Positions 24,059 to 36,315 of a stretch of DNA of 64,000 bases are shown piece after piece. Location: contig MU008158.1 of the NCBI GenBank assembly GCA_010909165.1, forward strand, positions 955,478 to 1,019,477, written 5' to 3'. Every line of letters begins with the position of its first letter. The stretch's first letter is position 1. Position numbers and translations under genes: made by a program. This DNA comes from Anthoceros angustus. Its lineage: Eukaryota; Streptophyta; Anthocerotopsida; Anthocerotales; Anthocerotaceae. Under the pieces are notes generated by a model. The model did no database searches and was not told the origin of the DNA. It was given only the letters and a program-made list of their open reading frames with translations.

Positions 24059-24358
24059 CGGCACTGGCAACGCACCTGAGTAGTGCCCGCACCTCCCAAA
24101 TTTTAGGAGAGAGAAAAACACAAAATAAAATAAAAAAGAGAAAAAAGAGAGGAAAAAAAAAAAAAAGGAAGGGCAAGGAATCCCGCCCTAAAGAGACGCA
24201 AATAACAATAGCACAATTCCGAGAGATACACGAACAGCATAGGCATACGCAGGTGCAGCACTTGCCACCTCAGCGTGAAAGCTATTGCTTCGTCGAAGCG
24301 ATGAAGCGATAGTTATGGACTAGGTTAGTAATCCATGCTAAGCCATCACAAGTGTCAT

Positions 24359-24529
24359 GACCGCAAACGATTTCTTCTCCACACACTTGCAGGCTCCATT
24401 TCTCCAGCAACACTTCTTACAAACCGAATTATGTCCCACTTTTGACCGCAAACGATTTCTTCTCCACACATTTGCAGGCTCCATTTCTCCAGCAACACTC
24501 CTTACAAACCGAATTATGTCCCACTTTTG
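24359..24529. repeat. Two-copy 85 bp tandem repeat
   Basis: The unit beginning GACCGCAAACGATTTCTTCT starts at 24359 and 24444. The two copies are almost identical (ACACTTGC/ACATTTGC and CTTCTT/CTCCTT differ). A third unit begins with GACCGCA and stops. Confidence 0.9.
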
Positions 24530-24555
24530 ACCGCATCTTTGCTATGCGTTGCTCT

Positions 24556-24680
24556 ACTCCCTCCTCATGCTGATTCTCTGCTTGCGCCGCCTGCCTTACG
24601 AGCTTCCACACTCATCACTCCCTCCTAATGCTGATGCTCTGCTTGCGCCGCCTGCCTTTCGAGCTTCCACACTCCATCGC
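24556..24680. repeat. Two-copy tandem repeat, about 62 bp
   Basis: CTCTGCTTGCGCCGCCTGCC and GAGCTTCCACACTC occur twice in tandem, with ACTCCCTCCT and ATGCTGAT before each copy. Confidence 0.8.
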
Positions 24681-25435
24681 TCCCTCTTGGATGTTTCCGC
24701 TACCTTCCTTCCTCCTTGCATGTGCATTGCGCACACAACCCTGAATCCAGAACGCACGCGGACGAGGCGAAGCATGCTAGATAGCATGCTTTACTAGAAA
24801 TGCCCACCAAGTAGATTGAGATACAGACGTTCTCAGAAGCAGGTCCATAAGAGGTTGGATGGTAGAGTGCCTACTGATGTCCTGCTAGTGGCCCTCCTTG
24901 CTTACGAAAATCATCTCAGCCCTGAATGCAAGGTTGGCCAGGATCTGCCCTAGTTCCCTCTAGAGCATGAGCTTGTTTGTAAGTTAGGCTATGCTAGTGC
25001 ACAAGCATGAACATGAGGATGGGCATGTGCTGCCATGGCAGGTTTACGGGTTCTGAGCTAAGTTCTTAGGTGCTGCATTTTGTCCCCTGTACAGACCAGG
25101 AGCCTCCTCCTCTAACCAAAACACCAAGCAAAGCGTTATGAGGTGAATCAAGGAGTGACATTCAAACATGAGACAAACATGCATTCAGTCCCTGCTTGTG
25201 CTGCTTCCTTGTTCCCTCCCAGAAGATGCAGTACCGAGCCTGAAGCCGCTAGTATTGTATGTTCCTACATTGACCCACCATAGATAAAGTCAAGTGAGAC
25301 AAAGATACATCCCAGGATTTACAAAAGTCATCATAGGATTTACAAAGTCTTCCCGAGATTCACAAAGTGACAAATGGCTTTTTCCAAATTTGCAACCTAG
25401 GCACATACATGCACCCTTTGAAAGTACTATACATG

Positions 25436-25510
25436 TATGTACCTATATATATATACATGTATACATACATACATACATACATACATGTATACTATGCATG
25501 TATGTACCTG
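25436..25510. repeat. TACA/CATG-type microsatellite
   Basis: A run of ATAC units (ACATACATACATACATACAT) is flanked by palindromic TATATATATA and ACATGTAT text. It is a simple-sequence tract that could form hairpins. Confidence 0.85.
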
Positions 25511-25981
25511 TTGTTGTTGGGAAATACCGTCAAGTGTATTATAATAGACTTTTCTTCTTTTTTGTGTATTTGGGAAGAAATCTTGCCCTTTCTCAACAGT
25601 GAACCCCTTATTGCAAGGTCAACACCGAAATTTTGGGATCGACCTCCTACTGTTGTACGATATACATACATCGTACCATTGCTGCAAAGCTTTGTCTAGT
25701 CGAGTCCAAATCGGATCTGTGCTTCTTGCCTGCCCAGATCAGATTTCTCGACATGAGCGTTGTGATTTTGCTGCCAGATTTGGTGTGAACGATTCTCTGA
25801 AGTTAGTGCATCGGTGTTGTTGGGTGGCTCGTTCTCGGACAATGTGATTGCTTCAAAGGAGACGACGGTCACAGCCTGGGCAGACCTTGTGTGTTGTCTT
25901 CAAGGTGTGGCATTCTCAGGAACAATGTTCAAAGTGATAGGGTCAGCGGGTGATCTCTGTATCCGAAGAAAGGTGAGAGTC

Positions 25982-28900
25982 ATGAGCCAGACTCGAAGCA
26001 GCAGCCGCCTCCTGGTGCCGATCGTGCTGCTCGTTCTGCTTGTCCTGACCCGGGCCGCACCTCACGGGGATGCCGATGACGACGACGATCTGGACGACCT
26101 GGATGATCTGGAGGCGGAGTTGGCGGCAGTGGGGGATGTTGATCTCATGGGCAGAGCACAGAGACTGCTGGTGGGTCTGAATGACCAGAACATAGAGCGG
26201 GTTATCGGCGCTCACGAGTATGTGCTGCTGCTGGGTTATGCTCCCTGGTGCACCCGCAGTTCAGCACTGATGCCGGAATTTGCTGCGGCGGCCACAATTC
26301 TGGCAGACGGTGGCAGCCCCGTTCTGGTGGCCAAGGTTGATGCTGTTGCCAATCCCACGGCTGCGGCTCGCTACGGGATTAAGGGCTATCCCACGATCTT
26401 GTTCTTCACAAATGGGACAGCTCAACGTCACAATGGCGGTCAGACAAGGTGACCATCTCTCAGGTTTTTTTATGTGCAGGGATCAAGTTCATGGTTTGTT
26501 TGCTGGTTACGCTTGAAACAAGCAAACTGAAGTGAGCCGCTTCAGTAGAGCAAGGCCTCCTGAGAAACTGTTTGTGCATTGGTTCAGGGATGAGTTTGTA
26601 AATTGGGTTAGGAAGAGGACAGGATTTCCTGCTACTGGTGTCTCAACTCCTGCTGGAGCTGAAGATATTCTGAATAGAAATGTCACATTTGTCGTTGGCT
26701 ACTTCGAGAAATTTGAGGTAAAATACCTTCAGACAGTGACATTGATGCTGGGGGTCATATGTCGGTGTCACAGGTTGCTATTGTCTCACACTCACAGCCA
26801 CTAATCTCTTGCTTGTGAAGGGTCCTGAGTACGAAGAGTTCGTGTCAGTGGCTAAGGAAGAAGACGGTACTGAGTTCTTGCAAATTGACAATGATGAGGT
26901 GGTGAAACTTTTCAAGTCCATATCCTCGGATGGCAGGCCCGCCATTGGCTTGCAGAAGAGCGAGCCTGAGTTTTTTGTTTCATTTGGTATGGCTTAAAGC
27001 TCTACCCCTTTGAACTGAATGAGACCACTTATCTGGGTTGCACTTACGGATGAGTTCTTGGTAGATGGCAACTTTAGCAAGGAGGAAATTTCAGATTTCG
27101 TAGAGGTGAATAAGCATCCATTGGTGACAAGGCTTACCATGGAGAAGATGATGAAAGTTTACTCCAGCAAAGTACAACATCAGGTGTCAATGCAAGCATT
27201 TCCTTCATCATCCACCAAGCAGGGCATCAATTCTGTCTTTGGCTGTTTCATTGAGCTGTTTTCCATAGCTTAAAGTTCCATCCAACTCCAGGTCCTGTTG
27301 TTTGCTTCATCTGAAGATCTTCAGCAGTTGTCTCCAGTTTTGTTGGATACGGCTGCACTCTTCAAAGGGAAGGTTGGAATACAGCTTCTCTCTGATGGTG
27401 CCGGTGGTTCTAGTGTAACTGCTTATATGTTTTGAGTAGCTCAACCTGAGTAACTGTCCCCTGTCGGTTTTTCAGGTTATGTTCATATGGGTGGATCTTG
27501 GTGATGAGGATCTTTCCCGACCGATGCTTGCAGTCTATGGCCTTAGTCATAAAAAGCCATCAGTAAGCAATTCAGATCACCTTTCTCATGGCCATTGTTA
27601 TGCCTTGACGTATCTGCCCATCTTGTTGACTGTTTGCAGCTACTGTTTGTAGATCACTGCATTTCACAATGGGCTGGGCTTGAAGCATTTTCTAGACGCC
27701 GAAGCGACGAGCGACAACCTTCAGGTGCGCTGTCAGCCACTATCCCGTCATTGTCAGGATGAGCAAGAAGGGGCAGTTTCTGCAGGTTGTCTTACCATGC
27801 TGCTTCTAACCCTGGCAGAAATTTTGTGCCGAATTTGTGGCCGGGAATCTTCCACTCCACTTCAAATCTCAACCAGTTCCGGACGAGGTAGAAGAGCCTG
27901 CTGAAACATGGCCCTTACCTGTACCAGCTACCAATTCCAGTCAGCAGTAACCTCTCTCTTTGGCATTTCAGGATGACGGCGATGTTAAGGTTGTTGTTGG
28001 CAAAAGTCTTAGCCAATACTTGGAGAATGAGGCGAAGGATCTATTTCTACAGGTAGTTGTTTTTTTCAAATGGATCTCCAATGCCTTCGTTGTTGTGCTC
28101 TGGCACTGAGACATTCTTGCACCTTGTGCTTGGAACAGGTGAACACTCCTTGGTGTGTTACATGTGAGAAGGTGAGTAAGGCGTTTCACAAGGTCGCTAG
28201 CCATCTCAAGGACGTGCCGTCCATCGTGTTCGGCACAATAGATGCTTCCTCTAACGAGCATCCTCGTCTTGAGGTACGAATACCGCGCTCACCATTTGTC
28301 TCCAGCGTTGGGAGTGGGAAGCTAGTGACTTAGGGCTATGTGCAATTTTATCCATCGTTGTTGGACGTGCACAGGTGAACACGTTCCCTACTCTGCTCTT
28401 CTATCCAGCCGGGTCCGACAGAAGCTCTCCGGTGAGATTCTCTCCCTGGCATCTCGTGTGAAGCCAATTAATCCCCTCTCTCGCTATGAATGGATATTAT
28501 CGTGCCACGCACAAGCACCTCCTAGCAGGCTCTAAGAACAATTTCCGCGACAGGTCATTGCCTCCAAGTTCTCGGCCAAGGACATCCTGCAGTTCGTGAG
28601 GGAGCAAGCTGCAATCCCCTTCTCTGCGCCAGATCTCCCTAAGCCTGAGAAGAGAAAGAGTAAGCTTGAGGACGGCACCGACAGCAGGGCCCCTGGCGAG
28701 GCAGGAGAGGCGAGGGACAGATCAGAGGAAAGTGTTTCTGTCCACCGAGAAGGGGATGCGGGGCAGGAGTTGTCGCAACAAGATGCCGTCCATGAGGATG
28801 GTTACGTGTTGAAGGTGGGAGAGCGTCCGGATGAGGATACCGCCGTCCGAGAGCTGGAGAATGCGGGCCCCGGCGAACATTCAGATGAATCCCATGCCGT

Positions 28901-29042
28901 CCCTGAGGAAGCTTCGGAAGGGAAAGTGGCGGAGCACTCAGATCACATTTATGCTCCATACGAGGACGGCCATGCCAACGAAAGTCGCACTCCACGTGTA
29001 GAAGCTTTTGCCAGGAGTGATCTAGTGAAGGACGAGCTTTGA
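25982..29042 (+). CDS. Protein disulfide isomerase-like protein (PDIL1-5/1-6 type) with KDEL
   Basis: Twelve exons (25982-26448, 26588-26717, 26821-26986, 27065-27183, 27292-27372, 27476-27562, 27653-27724, 27819-27887, 27972-28052, 28139-28273, 28375-28431, 28554-29042) join in phase to 650 residues. Signal peptide at about 9-25, an Asp-rich stretch at 30-43, first thioredoxin domain with APWCTRSS (CTRS at 90-93, only one cysteine), two inactive middle domains, then a second thioredoxin domain with TPWCVTC (CVTC 430-433). The single-Cys first site and CxxC-like second site are the signature of plant PDIL1-5/1-6. The ER-retention signal KDEL is at the very C-terminus. Between the last domain and KDEL is an acidic, Glu/Asp/His-rich tail of about 130 residues that is longer than I expect for this group. 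Likely role: ER oxidative folding or chaperoning, with the first site limited to mixed-disulfide formation. Confidence 0.88.
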
Positions 29043-30285
29043 GTGGTCCTGCTGTGGTCATGGCGCCGTTGTTCTTCTGGTCTGTCGAGATGTGCCTGCT
29101 GCCGCCGTCCGCGTCCAGAAACATCCTGTTCCATGAGGACCTGCGTCCGCTTTTTGTCCGACACGGGAACAATGGCTACAAGGTCGGTCTCTTGGTCTCC
29201 GTTTGCGAGAACGCGTTTTGCTAGGTGAACAAGTGAAGTATTTGTATTCTGCTCTCAGTCATTTTATTTACCTATTCCAAAATCTCAATTGGACATCTCC
29301 TTAAACGGGAGCTGTGGAGCCGTACCCAAGTGTTCTCAGGAATGTATGTAAGGTATATATATATTTTTTGAGACACAAGTACAAAGCCGAGCCTGCTTAT
29401 GATGATGGGCACAAGGTTTCGAGGCCGTCATCAAGGATGGGCACCAGGAGAGGCAAGGGTCGTGGCGACAAACTAGGCCGAAATCAGGTCCAGCATGCCT
29501 CCTCGAAACATTGTTGGTTTACCTGTCCACGGCGTGAACTAAGGAGCTTTGGTTATGCATGCTTTGATTTCATGGCCCCCGTGAGGATGTTGAGTGGGCG
29601 CACTCTGGGAAGCAGTTTAAAACGGGGCCCCACAAACGACATTCACATGACGGCTCCACTGCCCGCACACTTCCGCAAGCAGCCAACAATACATACAGAG
29701 CACAGCACAACCCGTACAGGACACGCCGTTGATGATGTCGGTGACAGAATATCCTTCGCTGTTCCTTCCGTTTCATGGGTGTTCAACCAAGTTTGCTCAG
29801 ACTCCCCCGATTTCCTCCTTCGTCAAGCCAGACACAGTTGGAGTCCAGCATGTACCAGATCAGCAATTGCTGGCTTCAATGGCCCACGAAAGCCCAGCAG
29901 CTCTCGTGAAACCCTAGATCATTTTCTTGGCCAGTGCACTGACATATCTTCACTGCTGCGGGTAAGCTTGGGCCATCCAGGAGAAGAAAAGGGATAGCTC
30001 AAGTCTCACCAAAACACCCTCATCTCGTATCAGCTATCCTGAAATCGTTGCACACCACTGGTAGAAACAAGTCCCGGAGGCTGCAAGAATACCACTGGCT
30101 CTGCTTCAGCCAGCCAGCCAGCACCCAAACCTGTGCTGAGATGAAGCTGCAATTTCGCACTCCCTCGTGAGATGAACCTGTACAAGAAATGGTTGAAAGG
30201 CAAACTACAGATGGTCCTGTATCCAAGAACAAAGAATGATGATGTCCACACTCGCCAAATCACACATCCGCGCCATCGCCATGCG
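29043..30285. other. Convergent intergenic region
   Basis: 1.24 kb without a recognised gene between convergent genes. It contains a short TATATATATA run near 29356. The open frame at 29314-29997 shows no family resemblance. Confidence 0.4.
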
Positions 30286-30987
30286 TCAGGACTTCACTCC
30301 ATCGGGTCCCGAGGAAGTCACAGACGCTGTTTCCGAACCCTCCGACCCGAAATATTCCCGCCATACAGCATGATCTCCGAACCCTCCGTCCTTAGGCGAC
30401 ATAGGCTCCGGCTCCCTGTAGGAAGATGACACGGTTATGGTGAACGGCATTCTCCTCAAAGAATCCTCCTGCTCATACACAGCGGACCGCCTCCTCTTCC
30501 TCGAAAACTTCTCCTTCAAACACAAGTATCCCTTATACACGATAATGGAAGGCAGCTTCACCAAGCCCAGAACCAGGAGATGCAGCAGCGAGAGCGGGCA
30601 GCAGCAGACGGCCGTGCAGTCCGCGGCCAGCCCGGCTGCGCACTTGCACATCCTGCCAGTGCAGGCGGGGGGACTCTCAGGCTTCTGGCAATCGTCATGC
30701 CATCCCGCTCCGAACCGAGCTTCCCGCCAGTCCCCTCTCTTCCCCCCGCACACACACGTGGTGCGTGACCCCTGCTCCGTCCTCGCCAGGTTCCCCGCAG
30801 ACACGCTCCGCAGCCCTGCCCCTCGGCCCTGCACTGCCCCGGAGTAAGAAGCAAATCCGGACGCAGAACGCGGATCCAGGCCCTTCGCCACGTTCCTTCC
30901 ACCCTGCAACCCCGGGCCGGACACTGTCACCAAATTCCTCACCGCAGGCGACGCGTCGTGCACTGCCGCCTGCTCCTCGCTGGCCAT
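30286..30987 (-). CDS. Plant cysteine-cluster (CCC) membrane-associated protein, function unknown
   Basis: A 233-residue frame from the ATG at 30987. Its core is a cysteine-rich hydrophobic patch, CKCAAGLAADCTAVCCCPL, followed by a hydrophobic helix (LLHLLVLGLVKLPSIIVY) and a basic cluster (KEKFSRKRRR). This layout is shared by a plant family usually annotated as uncharacterised or 'pollen preferential', whose cysteines could be palmitoylated; that is inference. The C-terminal 60 residues are Ser/Glu-rich with EPEPMSPKDGG and VWREYFGSEGS motifs. The frame stays open upstream of this ATG to 31191, but without another ATG. An upstream exon could therefore add N-terminal residues (the phrase ESPLFDLPDSYLNEAL looks coding). 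Confidence 0.6.
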   Translation of the reverse strand: MASEEQAAVHDASPAVRNLVTVSGPGLQGGRNVAKGLDPRSASGFASYSGAVQGRGAGLRSVSAGNLARTEQGSRTTCVCGGKRGDWREARFGAGWHDDCQKPESPPACTGRMCKCAAGLAADCTAVCCCPLSLLHLLVLGLVKLPSIIVYKGYLCLKEKFSRKRRRSAVYEQEDSLRRMPFTITVSSSYREPEPMSPKDGGFGDHAVWREYFGSEGSETASVTSSGPDGVKS

Positions 30988-31977
30988 CGCAAGGGCCTCA
31001 TTCAGATACGAGTCCGGGAGATCAAACAGGGGAGATTCCAGCACAGAATCGGGCGAATATTGGGCGCCCGCATGAGCGCCAGATGCATCCTCAAAGGCGG
31101 TCCCATATGCATGCGTGCGCCGCTTCCTCCGATGCAGGAGAGGTACGTCAAGCCGGGGCGCCGTGGCTGTCTTCCCCACGATCCCTTCCAATCAAGCTTG
31201 CAAATTCGACAAACACGTCACAAACACAACACAGCACAGCACAACACAACACAACACAACACAACACACTCCCCTTCCCTTCTCCTCTGCCGCAACAACA
31301 AGTTCGACCAACACCAACAACCAAGAATCCCTTCCCCTTCCCGTCCCTCCAACCTCCACGGGAGAAGCTGGCTCAGCGCGCGTTCCAGAACGCGGCAAGA
31401 TTCAGTGAATGTGGGCGAGGGTGAGCGGTGGAGGACGTGGGCGGTATGCAGCGATGGGCGTGAAGAGGAGGTGGTGGTGGGCGAGAAGAGGAGAATGACA
31501 GGGAGCAGAGTCGAGAGTTGCAGAGGAGTGTCTTAAAACATGACCGTTATTGGAGAAAGGAGGCCGACCGGAGAAATCTCGGAGCCGGTGGCGCCGACCC
31601 AGCTGGCCACGCGGCCTCGCTGTACGGGCAAGATGCTTGCAGTGTAGGAAATCGGCGCGGGGACGGGGTACCTGAAACGGAGCCGGTAACTTCCTTCGTC
31701 TCTGGGCTCTTTCTTATTTTATAAGACATTTATACAGCCTTTATTCTCGAGAAAAGAATACGGCCTCCGTTTCAGGCTTTTTTGTTTTTGTTTTTGTTTT
31801 TCGAGAATGCTTGTTTCAGGTTTCCACCCAGCGCCGAACCGAATCCACTTTATGTGACTGGAAAGGAAAGTGTGACCTTGTTATAAACGTTCCCTTCCTC
31901 TTGTCCACCGTACTCGCTTTGGTTTTGGACCGTCGAGTTGCGGGAACCCGGCGGCCAGGTGCCGGAGAGTGCGAGCT
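30988..31977. promoter_or_regulatory. Divergent promoter region, CCC protein / GRWD1
   Basis: About 1 kb between divergent start codons. It holds an ACACA-type repeat (31217-31267) and poly-T tracts near 31780-31800. No defined binding site was identified. Confidence 0.4.
31217..31267. repeat. Pentanucleotide (ACACA/ACAGC) microsatellite
   Basis: Successive ACACAACACAACACAACACA units with a few ACAGC variants. It lies about 230-280 bp upstream of the minus-strand ATG at 30987, probably in its 5' UTR or first intron, where it would read as GUGUU repeats in the transcript. Confidence 0.85.
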
Positions 31978-34475
31978 ATGGCAAGGAATCCAAAGAAGAA
32001 AAAAGTGCGAAAGACGCAGATAGAAACTCCGGAGCCGGCTGATCGTGCTTCTGCAGCGCTGCCTCCGGCGGAGCAGCAGCCCAAGGTCATGTTTCGTGTG
32101 ATTTGTGAAACCTTGTACACTTGATTTGGGACAGCACACAGGAGCTGATGACGGGGTGGGGCAACAGGTGTGGCAGCCGGGAGTTGATGGAATTGAGGAA
32201 GGGGAGGAATTGCAGTTTGATCCAACAGCGTATGACTGCTTGCACGGATTTCACCTGGGATGGCCGTGTCTCAGGTCAGTGTTGCGTGAATGGGTCAGGA
32301 CCTGTTGCGTTCACGTATGACCTGCTTGCGGTGGTGGGCTGAGGGGTGGACGTTTCTCATTTGTTTCATTTGCAGCTTTGATATTGTGCGGGATTCACTT
32401 GGCGTTGAGAGGACGGAATTTCCACATACAGTGTTTTGTGTAGCAGGCACGCAGGTTTTTATCTTGCAACACATGACGAGGGTTGTTTGTGACTTTCTGT
32501 TTTTAAGGTTGTTGCTGACTGGTGGTTTGAACAGGCGGACTTGGCCTCCAACAATTCACTTGCTGTTGTGAGGCTGTCTAACTTAACGGGTAAAAGGCAA
32601 CGACAAGCAGTTTCTAGGGATGGGGAAAGTGCAAGTGACAGTGATAGTGATAGTGACGATGAGGATGAGGATGTGTCCATGGACCCGCAGCCTTCGTCCA
32701 ATCGTTCCAAGAGGCCATCTATGCAGGTACGGTGTTACCGGTTCTGATGTGTTATGAACACTGTCGTCTCATGTTTGCGGCTTGTTATGGGATCTTTGAG
32801 CTTGTTGCAAGGAGGAAGTGACAGTGTTTTGATTGCAGATCCGGAGGGTAGCACACCAGGGTTGTGTCAACCGTATCCGATCAATGCCACAGCGTCCTCA
32901 CATTTGTGCAAGCTGGGCAGACACGGGCTATGTGCAGGTGGCCTTTACGACACTCATAGCATCTGGTTTTTCTACTGAGGGTTTCGTGATTTTGCACCAG
33001 ATTCAGCTCTCGGGGTCTGTGCAGGTCTGGGACGTGGCTAATCATCTGCGAGCTCTGTCAGACTTAACTCCAGACACGAGCACAACTTCCGGTTCCATTC
33101 TCCGGCAGGCACCTATACATATTTTCACGGGTCATGGGGATGAGGGCTTTGCCATGGATTGGTCACCTATCACTCCTGGACGCCTTTTGACAGGTTGGTT
33201 GGCAACTTTCTGATGCTCATGCCTTTGTCTCACCCACAAAAGATAGGGAGGGGGTCGTCTGACATCATTGTCTGCCTGCTTCTATAAGGTGACTGCAAAG
33301 CAGGTCTTTTTTTGTGGGAACCTTCCTCAGAAGGAAAATGGGTTGTTGATAAGACTCCATTTCAAGGTCACTCCAAAAGTGTTGAGGACATACAGGTGAG
33401 GTTGGGGTCCCTGTCAGACAGCACATACATGGATCCCCGAAATTGATGGCTATCCTGCACCTTTTGGCAGTCCATTTATCTCAGCATTCTTTTGATTATT
33501 GATGGCAGTGGAGTCCAACGGAGGCAGATGTCTTTGCTTCCTGCTCGGCCGATGGGACTTTAAGGATTTGGGATACACGGGAACGCAGAAAATCAGCCTT
33601 TGACATAAAGGCGCATGACACAGATGTGAATGTGATCTCATGGAACAGGTAGGCAGGTTCCTGTTGTTCAGTTCTGTACCATCAGTACTATACGTGATGT
33701 GTGCATGTGTGCTGGTACCAGCCTTCCTCAGCTAATGTGTCTAAGGTGGCAATGAAGGACTGCGAGCTGTATGATAGCCTCTGGGAGTGATGATGGAACT
33801 TTCCGCATCTGGGATCTTAGAAATATAAAGGTTGGATTAAAAATGCCAAGGCTCTTTTGATTGTTCTTGTTCTCACAATGCAATGCAGTGTGGGTGCACT
33901 GGTGACCTGTACAGTTGAAGATTGCGGTGTGTCTGTGCAGGAAACTCCATTGGTAGCCCACTTCAAATATCATACAGGACCAATCACATCGATTGAATGG
34001 AGTCCTGTCGAGTCATCTATGCTGGCAGTAACATCTGCTGACAACCAGCTAACGTAATCCAAGCTACTCCCATCGCAGAATGCTTGTTGCTGCAGTACCT
34101 CTTTTGTTGTTCTTTGCCCTTATACGAATCCTGGTGTATTGCAGGGTTTGGGATTTGGCTTTAGAGCGTGATGTTGAAGAGGAGGCAGAATTTCAGGCGC
34201 AGTTGCAAAAGCAGCAAGCCAAGGCCCCCGAGGACTTGCCTCCACAATTGCTGTTTGTTCACCTGGTTCGTGAGTCAGATGTGCAAGGAAATGAATCCAT
34301 ATTTGCTGTATACAACCTTTTGTATTAATTGGCCCTATCTCGGTTGTTTCAGGGGCAGAAGGATTTGAAAGAGATGCACTGGCACCCCCAAATTAGGGGG
34401 ATGCTTGTTTCAACCGCCGGTGACGGTTTTAATATCCTAAGGCCTTCCAATCTGGATAACTTGCCTACCGCCTGA
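31978..34475 (+). CDS. GRWD1: Glutamate-rich WD40 repeat protein (GRWD1, ribosome biogenesis)
   Basis: Twelve exons (31978-32085, 32168-32274, 32376-32454, 32535-32726, 32839-32937, 33025-33193, 33289-33395, 33509-33648, 33758-33830, 33941-34053, 34145-34265, 34353-34475) join in phase to 476 residues. The N-terminus is lysine-rich ([14 protein letters not shown], nucleolar-type). It is followed by a conserved segment with [19 protein letters not shown] and an acidic run ([16 protein letters not shown]). At least five WD repeats follow, with clear WD dipeptides ([23 protein letters not shown]). The C-terminus [17 protein letters not shown] matches the family. GRWD1 assists 60S ribosome assembly and, in plants, can act as a DDB1-binding substrate receptor (HTD1 in Arabidopsis). 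Length and exon structure are normal for the family. Confidence 0.9.
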
Positions 34476-35136
34476 AGAGGTGTGCAGCGGGCCACTGCCT
34501 GTCGTAGGCAACTTTTCGGGTGATTGCCGGTATTCGTGGAGTTGCCGGCATCGTAAGTTGAGAAATATCTTTTGTAATCTGAGCAATATAGATAATTACT
34601 TGGCCAATTAGATTTCATGTCCACTACAAAGCCTGCTCCACGAAGATATGGTAAACAGAAGATGCACAGAATGAATTCCGTTGGACGTCCATTACGAGAC
34701 CAGCTGGATAGAGATGCGGTAACCAGAAGATGTAAGGAAAAATTTTCTATGCATTTCGAATTCTCTCGTCAACTCTTCAGATGCGGATGTGACTTTACAA
34801 GTCAGGCGCTGGCAAAAAAACGAGTGGCGAGCCATTGGTAATACGTGACACCACGCACTTCTGATATAGACAGCACATTTCAAGTATTCCGCCGGAAAAT
34901 GCCTGACTTTGGCGACGGGAGAGACGCGGGAACTCTGCTCTCCCAACGAGGGAACGCGGTTTCGAGAAATCAACTGAAACATTACATAGTACATGGAGCT
35001 GCCGGCTTGGCAGCAAAGAATGACACGAGAAGAAATGGGTGGATATCCAACTCCTCTGTTAAGGCAGAAGCTCATATGGGACAGACACCAGGTGCCAGAT
35101 CTGCAAACAGCCGCTGAGCACTCCAAAGGTGTGCGC
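34476..35136. other. Convergent intergenic region
   Basis: 660 bp between the stops of GRWD1 and the desaturase. No gene. Two near-repeats of ACRAGACCAGCTGGATAGAGATGC-like text (GATATGGTAAACAGAAGATG near 34643 and GATGCGGTAACCAGAAGATG near 34711) are visible. Confidence 0.4.
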
Positions 35137-36315
35137 TCAGTTGGCCTTGATGTGTCTACTGACCTGGGGCTTCCTCATGGTGCGGCTGAAGGGCCCGACC
35201 TTGGGATCCGTAATGTACATGAAGATGACGTGCATCCAGGAAGTGTGGTGCGCCAAATGGTCATAAAATTCAGGTGCTATTTGACGCACTTTGTACAGCC
35301 TGCAGCCTGGGACCCTTGGAAAATCATGGTGCTCATTGTGGTAGCCCACATTCCAAGCCAGCATGTTGAGAGGACCGTAATAGGAATACGTCTCCTGGCC
35401 ATCCGCAAACACGTAGTGCTCCGATATGAAGTGGCCGGCAATAGGATGCATACCACCTCCAAGGAATGTGGACAGAATGAGATACATGAACGACCTCCAC
35501 CCAGCATAGTAGAGCAACCAGGCATCAAACGCCAGCTGCGCACACAAGTTGGCCGCCTCCCACAGCCCCGGAGGCTTGGGATTCATAAACAGCGGCCGCA
35601 ACGCATAGAAGAAAAGCTGGAAAATGACCCACAACACCTTCATGAACATGTTGGTCACCACCCTGCCCTCGGTGTAGCTGGGAATATCCATATCGTACCC
35701 CTCCACCCCCTGATACCTGTGATGCTCCAGATGATACTTCTGAAACGTGACCGACATCGGAATCCCGATGGGAAGGTTGGCAAACACGCCGAGCACCCGG
35801 TTCCGAAACGGAGTCAGGAACGCCAGGTTGTGGCTCAGCTCGTGTATTGCCAGAAACAGGTTGTGATTCAGAAACGCCCCGAACACGTAGGCCACAGCCA
35901 CCAGCACCGGCCAGCTCGCATTGCGGCAGAAGACGGCAGTACATACTTGCAGAACCACCACAACTACGATCTGCACCCCACACCCCGGATCCAGCATCAG
36001 ATCCTCCAGTCCAAGACATGCAAAACCATACTACAGCTCCCCGCATTCCTCACGAACACCACCCTTGCCTTACCCCGCATTGCAATGCTGCATGGCACCA
36101 AGACCTAAGCCGGCATGCGGCATTCTGGTCCAATGCGAAAAGAGCAGGACAGGCAAGAAAAGGAAGAAAGCGTCCCCTACCTGCGGACAGGCCCATGGAT
36201 CTGGGCCGAAAAGCTCCTTGATCTCGGGATGCGCTGCCAGAATCTGCTTCCGCCTGGTGGCATGCGGTTCATCGGTTTCGGTCCAGTGGAAATCGTTGCG
36301 CGCCGATTGAACCAT
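35137..36315 (-). CDS. Sphingolipid delta-4 desaturase (DES1-like)
   Basis: Two exons (36181-36315 and 35137-35970) give 322 residues. The N-terminus has the family-specific [19 protein letters not shown] and the motif [13 protein letters not shown]. Membrane helices surround three histidine boxes: [15 protein letters not shown] and HNEHHDFP, which bind the di-iron centre. The enzyme introduces the delta-4 double bond into the long-chain base of ceramide in the ER, giving sphingosine-type bases. Length fits DES1 proteins (about 320). The ATG at 36315 has a good context (ACCATGG on its strand: GCCGCCATGG). The gene is divergent from FtsH11. Confidence 0.93.

Larger units (their letters stand above)
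23329..25981. other. Divergent intergenic region rich in tandem repeats
   Basis: 2.65 kb without a supported gene, between the seven-transmembrane gene and the PDI-like gene. It carries several independent tandem repeats, listed separately, and presumably both promoters. A purine-rich A/G run lies near 24115-24180. Confidence 0.5.

Noticed and set aside
25436-25510. Possible hairpin terminator or CRISPR-like short repeats
   Set aside because: It is a simple ATAC microsatellite without spacers, in a plant nuclear context.
34993-36108. 371-codon plus-strand frame across the desaturase gene
   Set aside because: It is antisense to the desaturase coding exon, whose histidine boxes prove the minus-strand reading.
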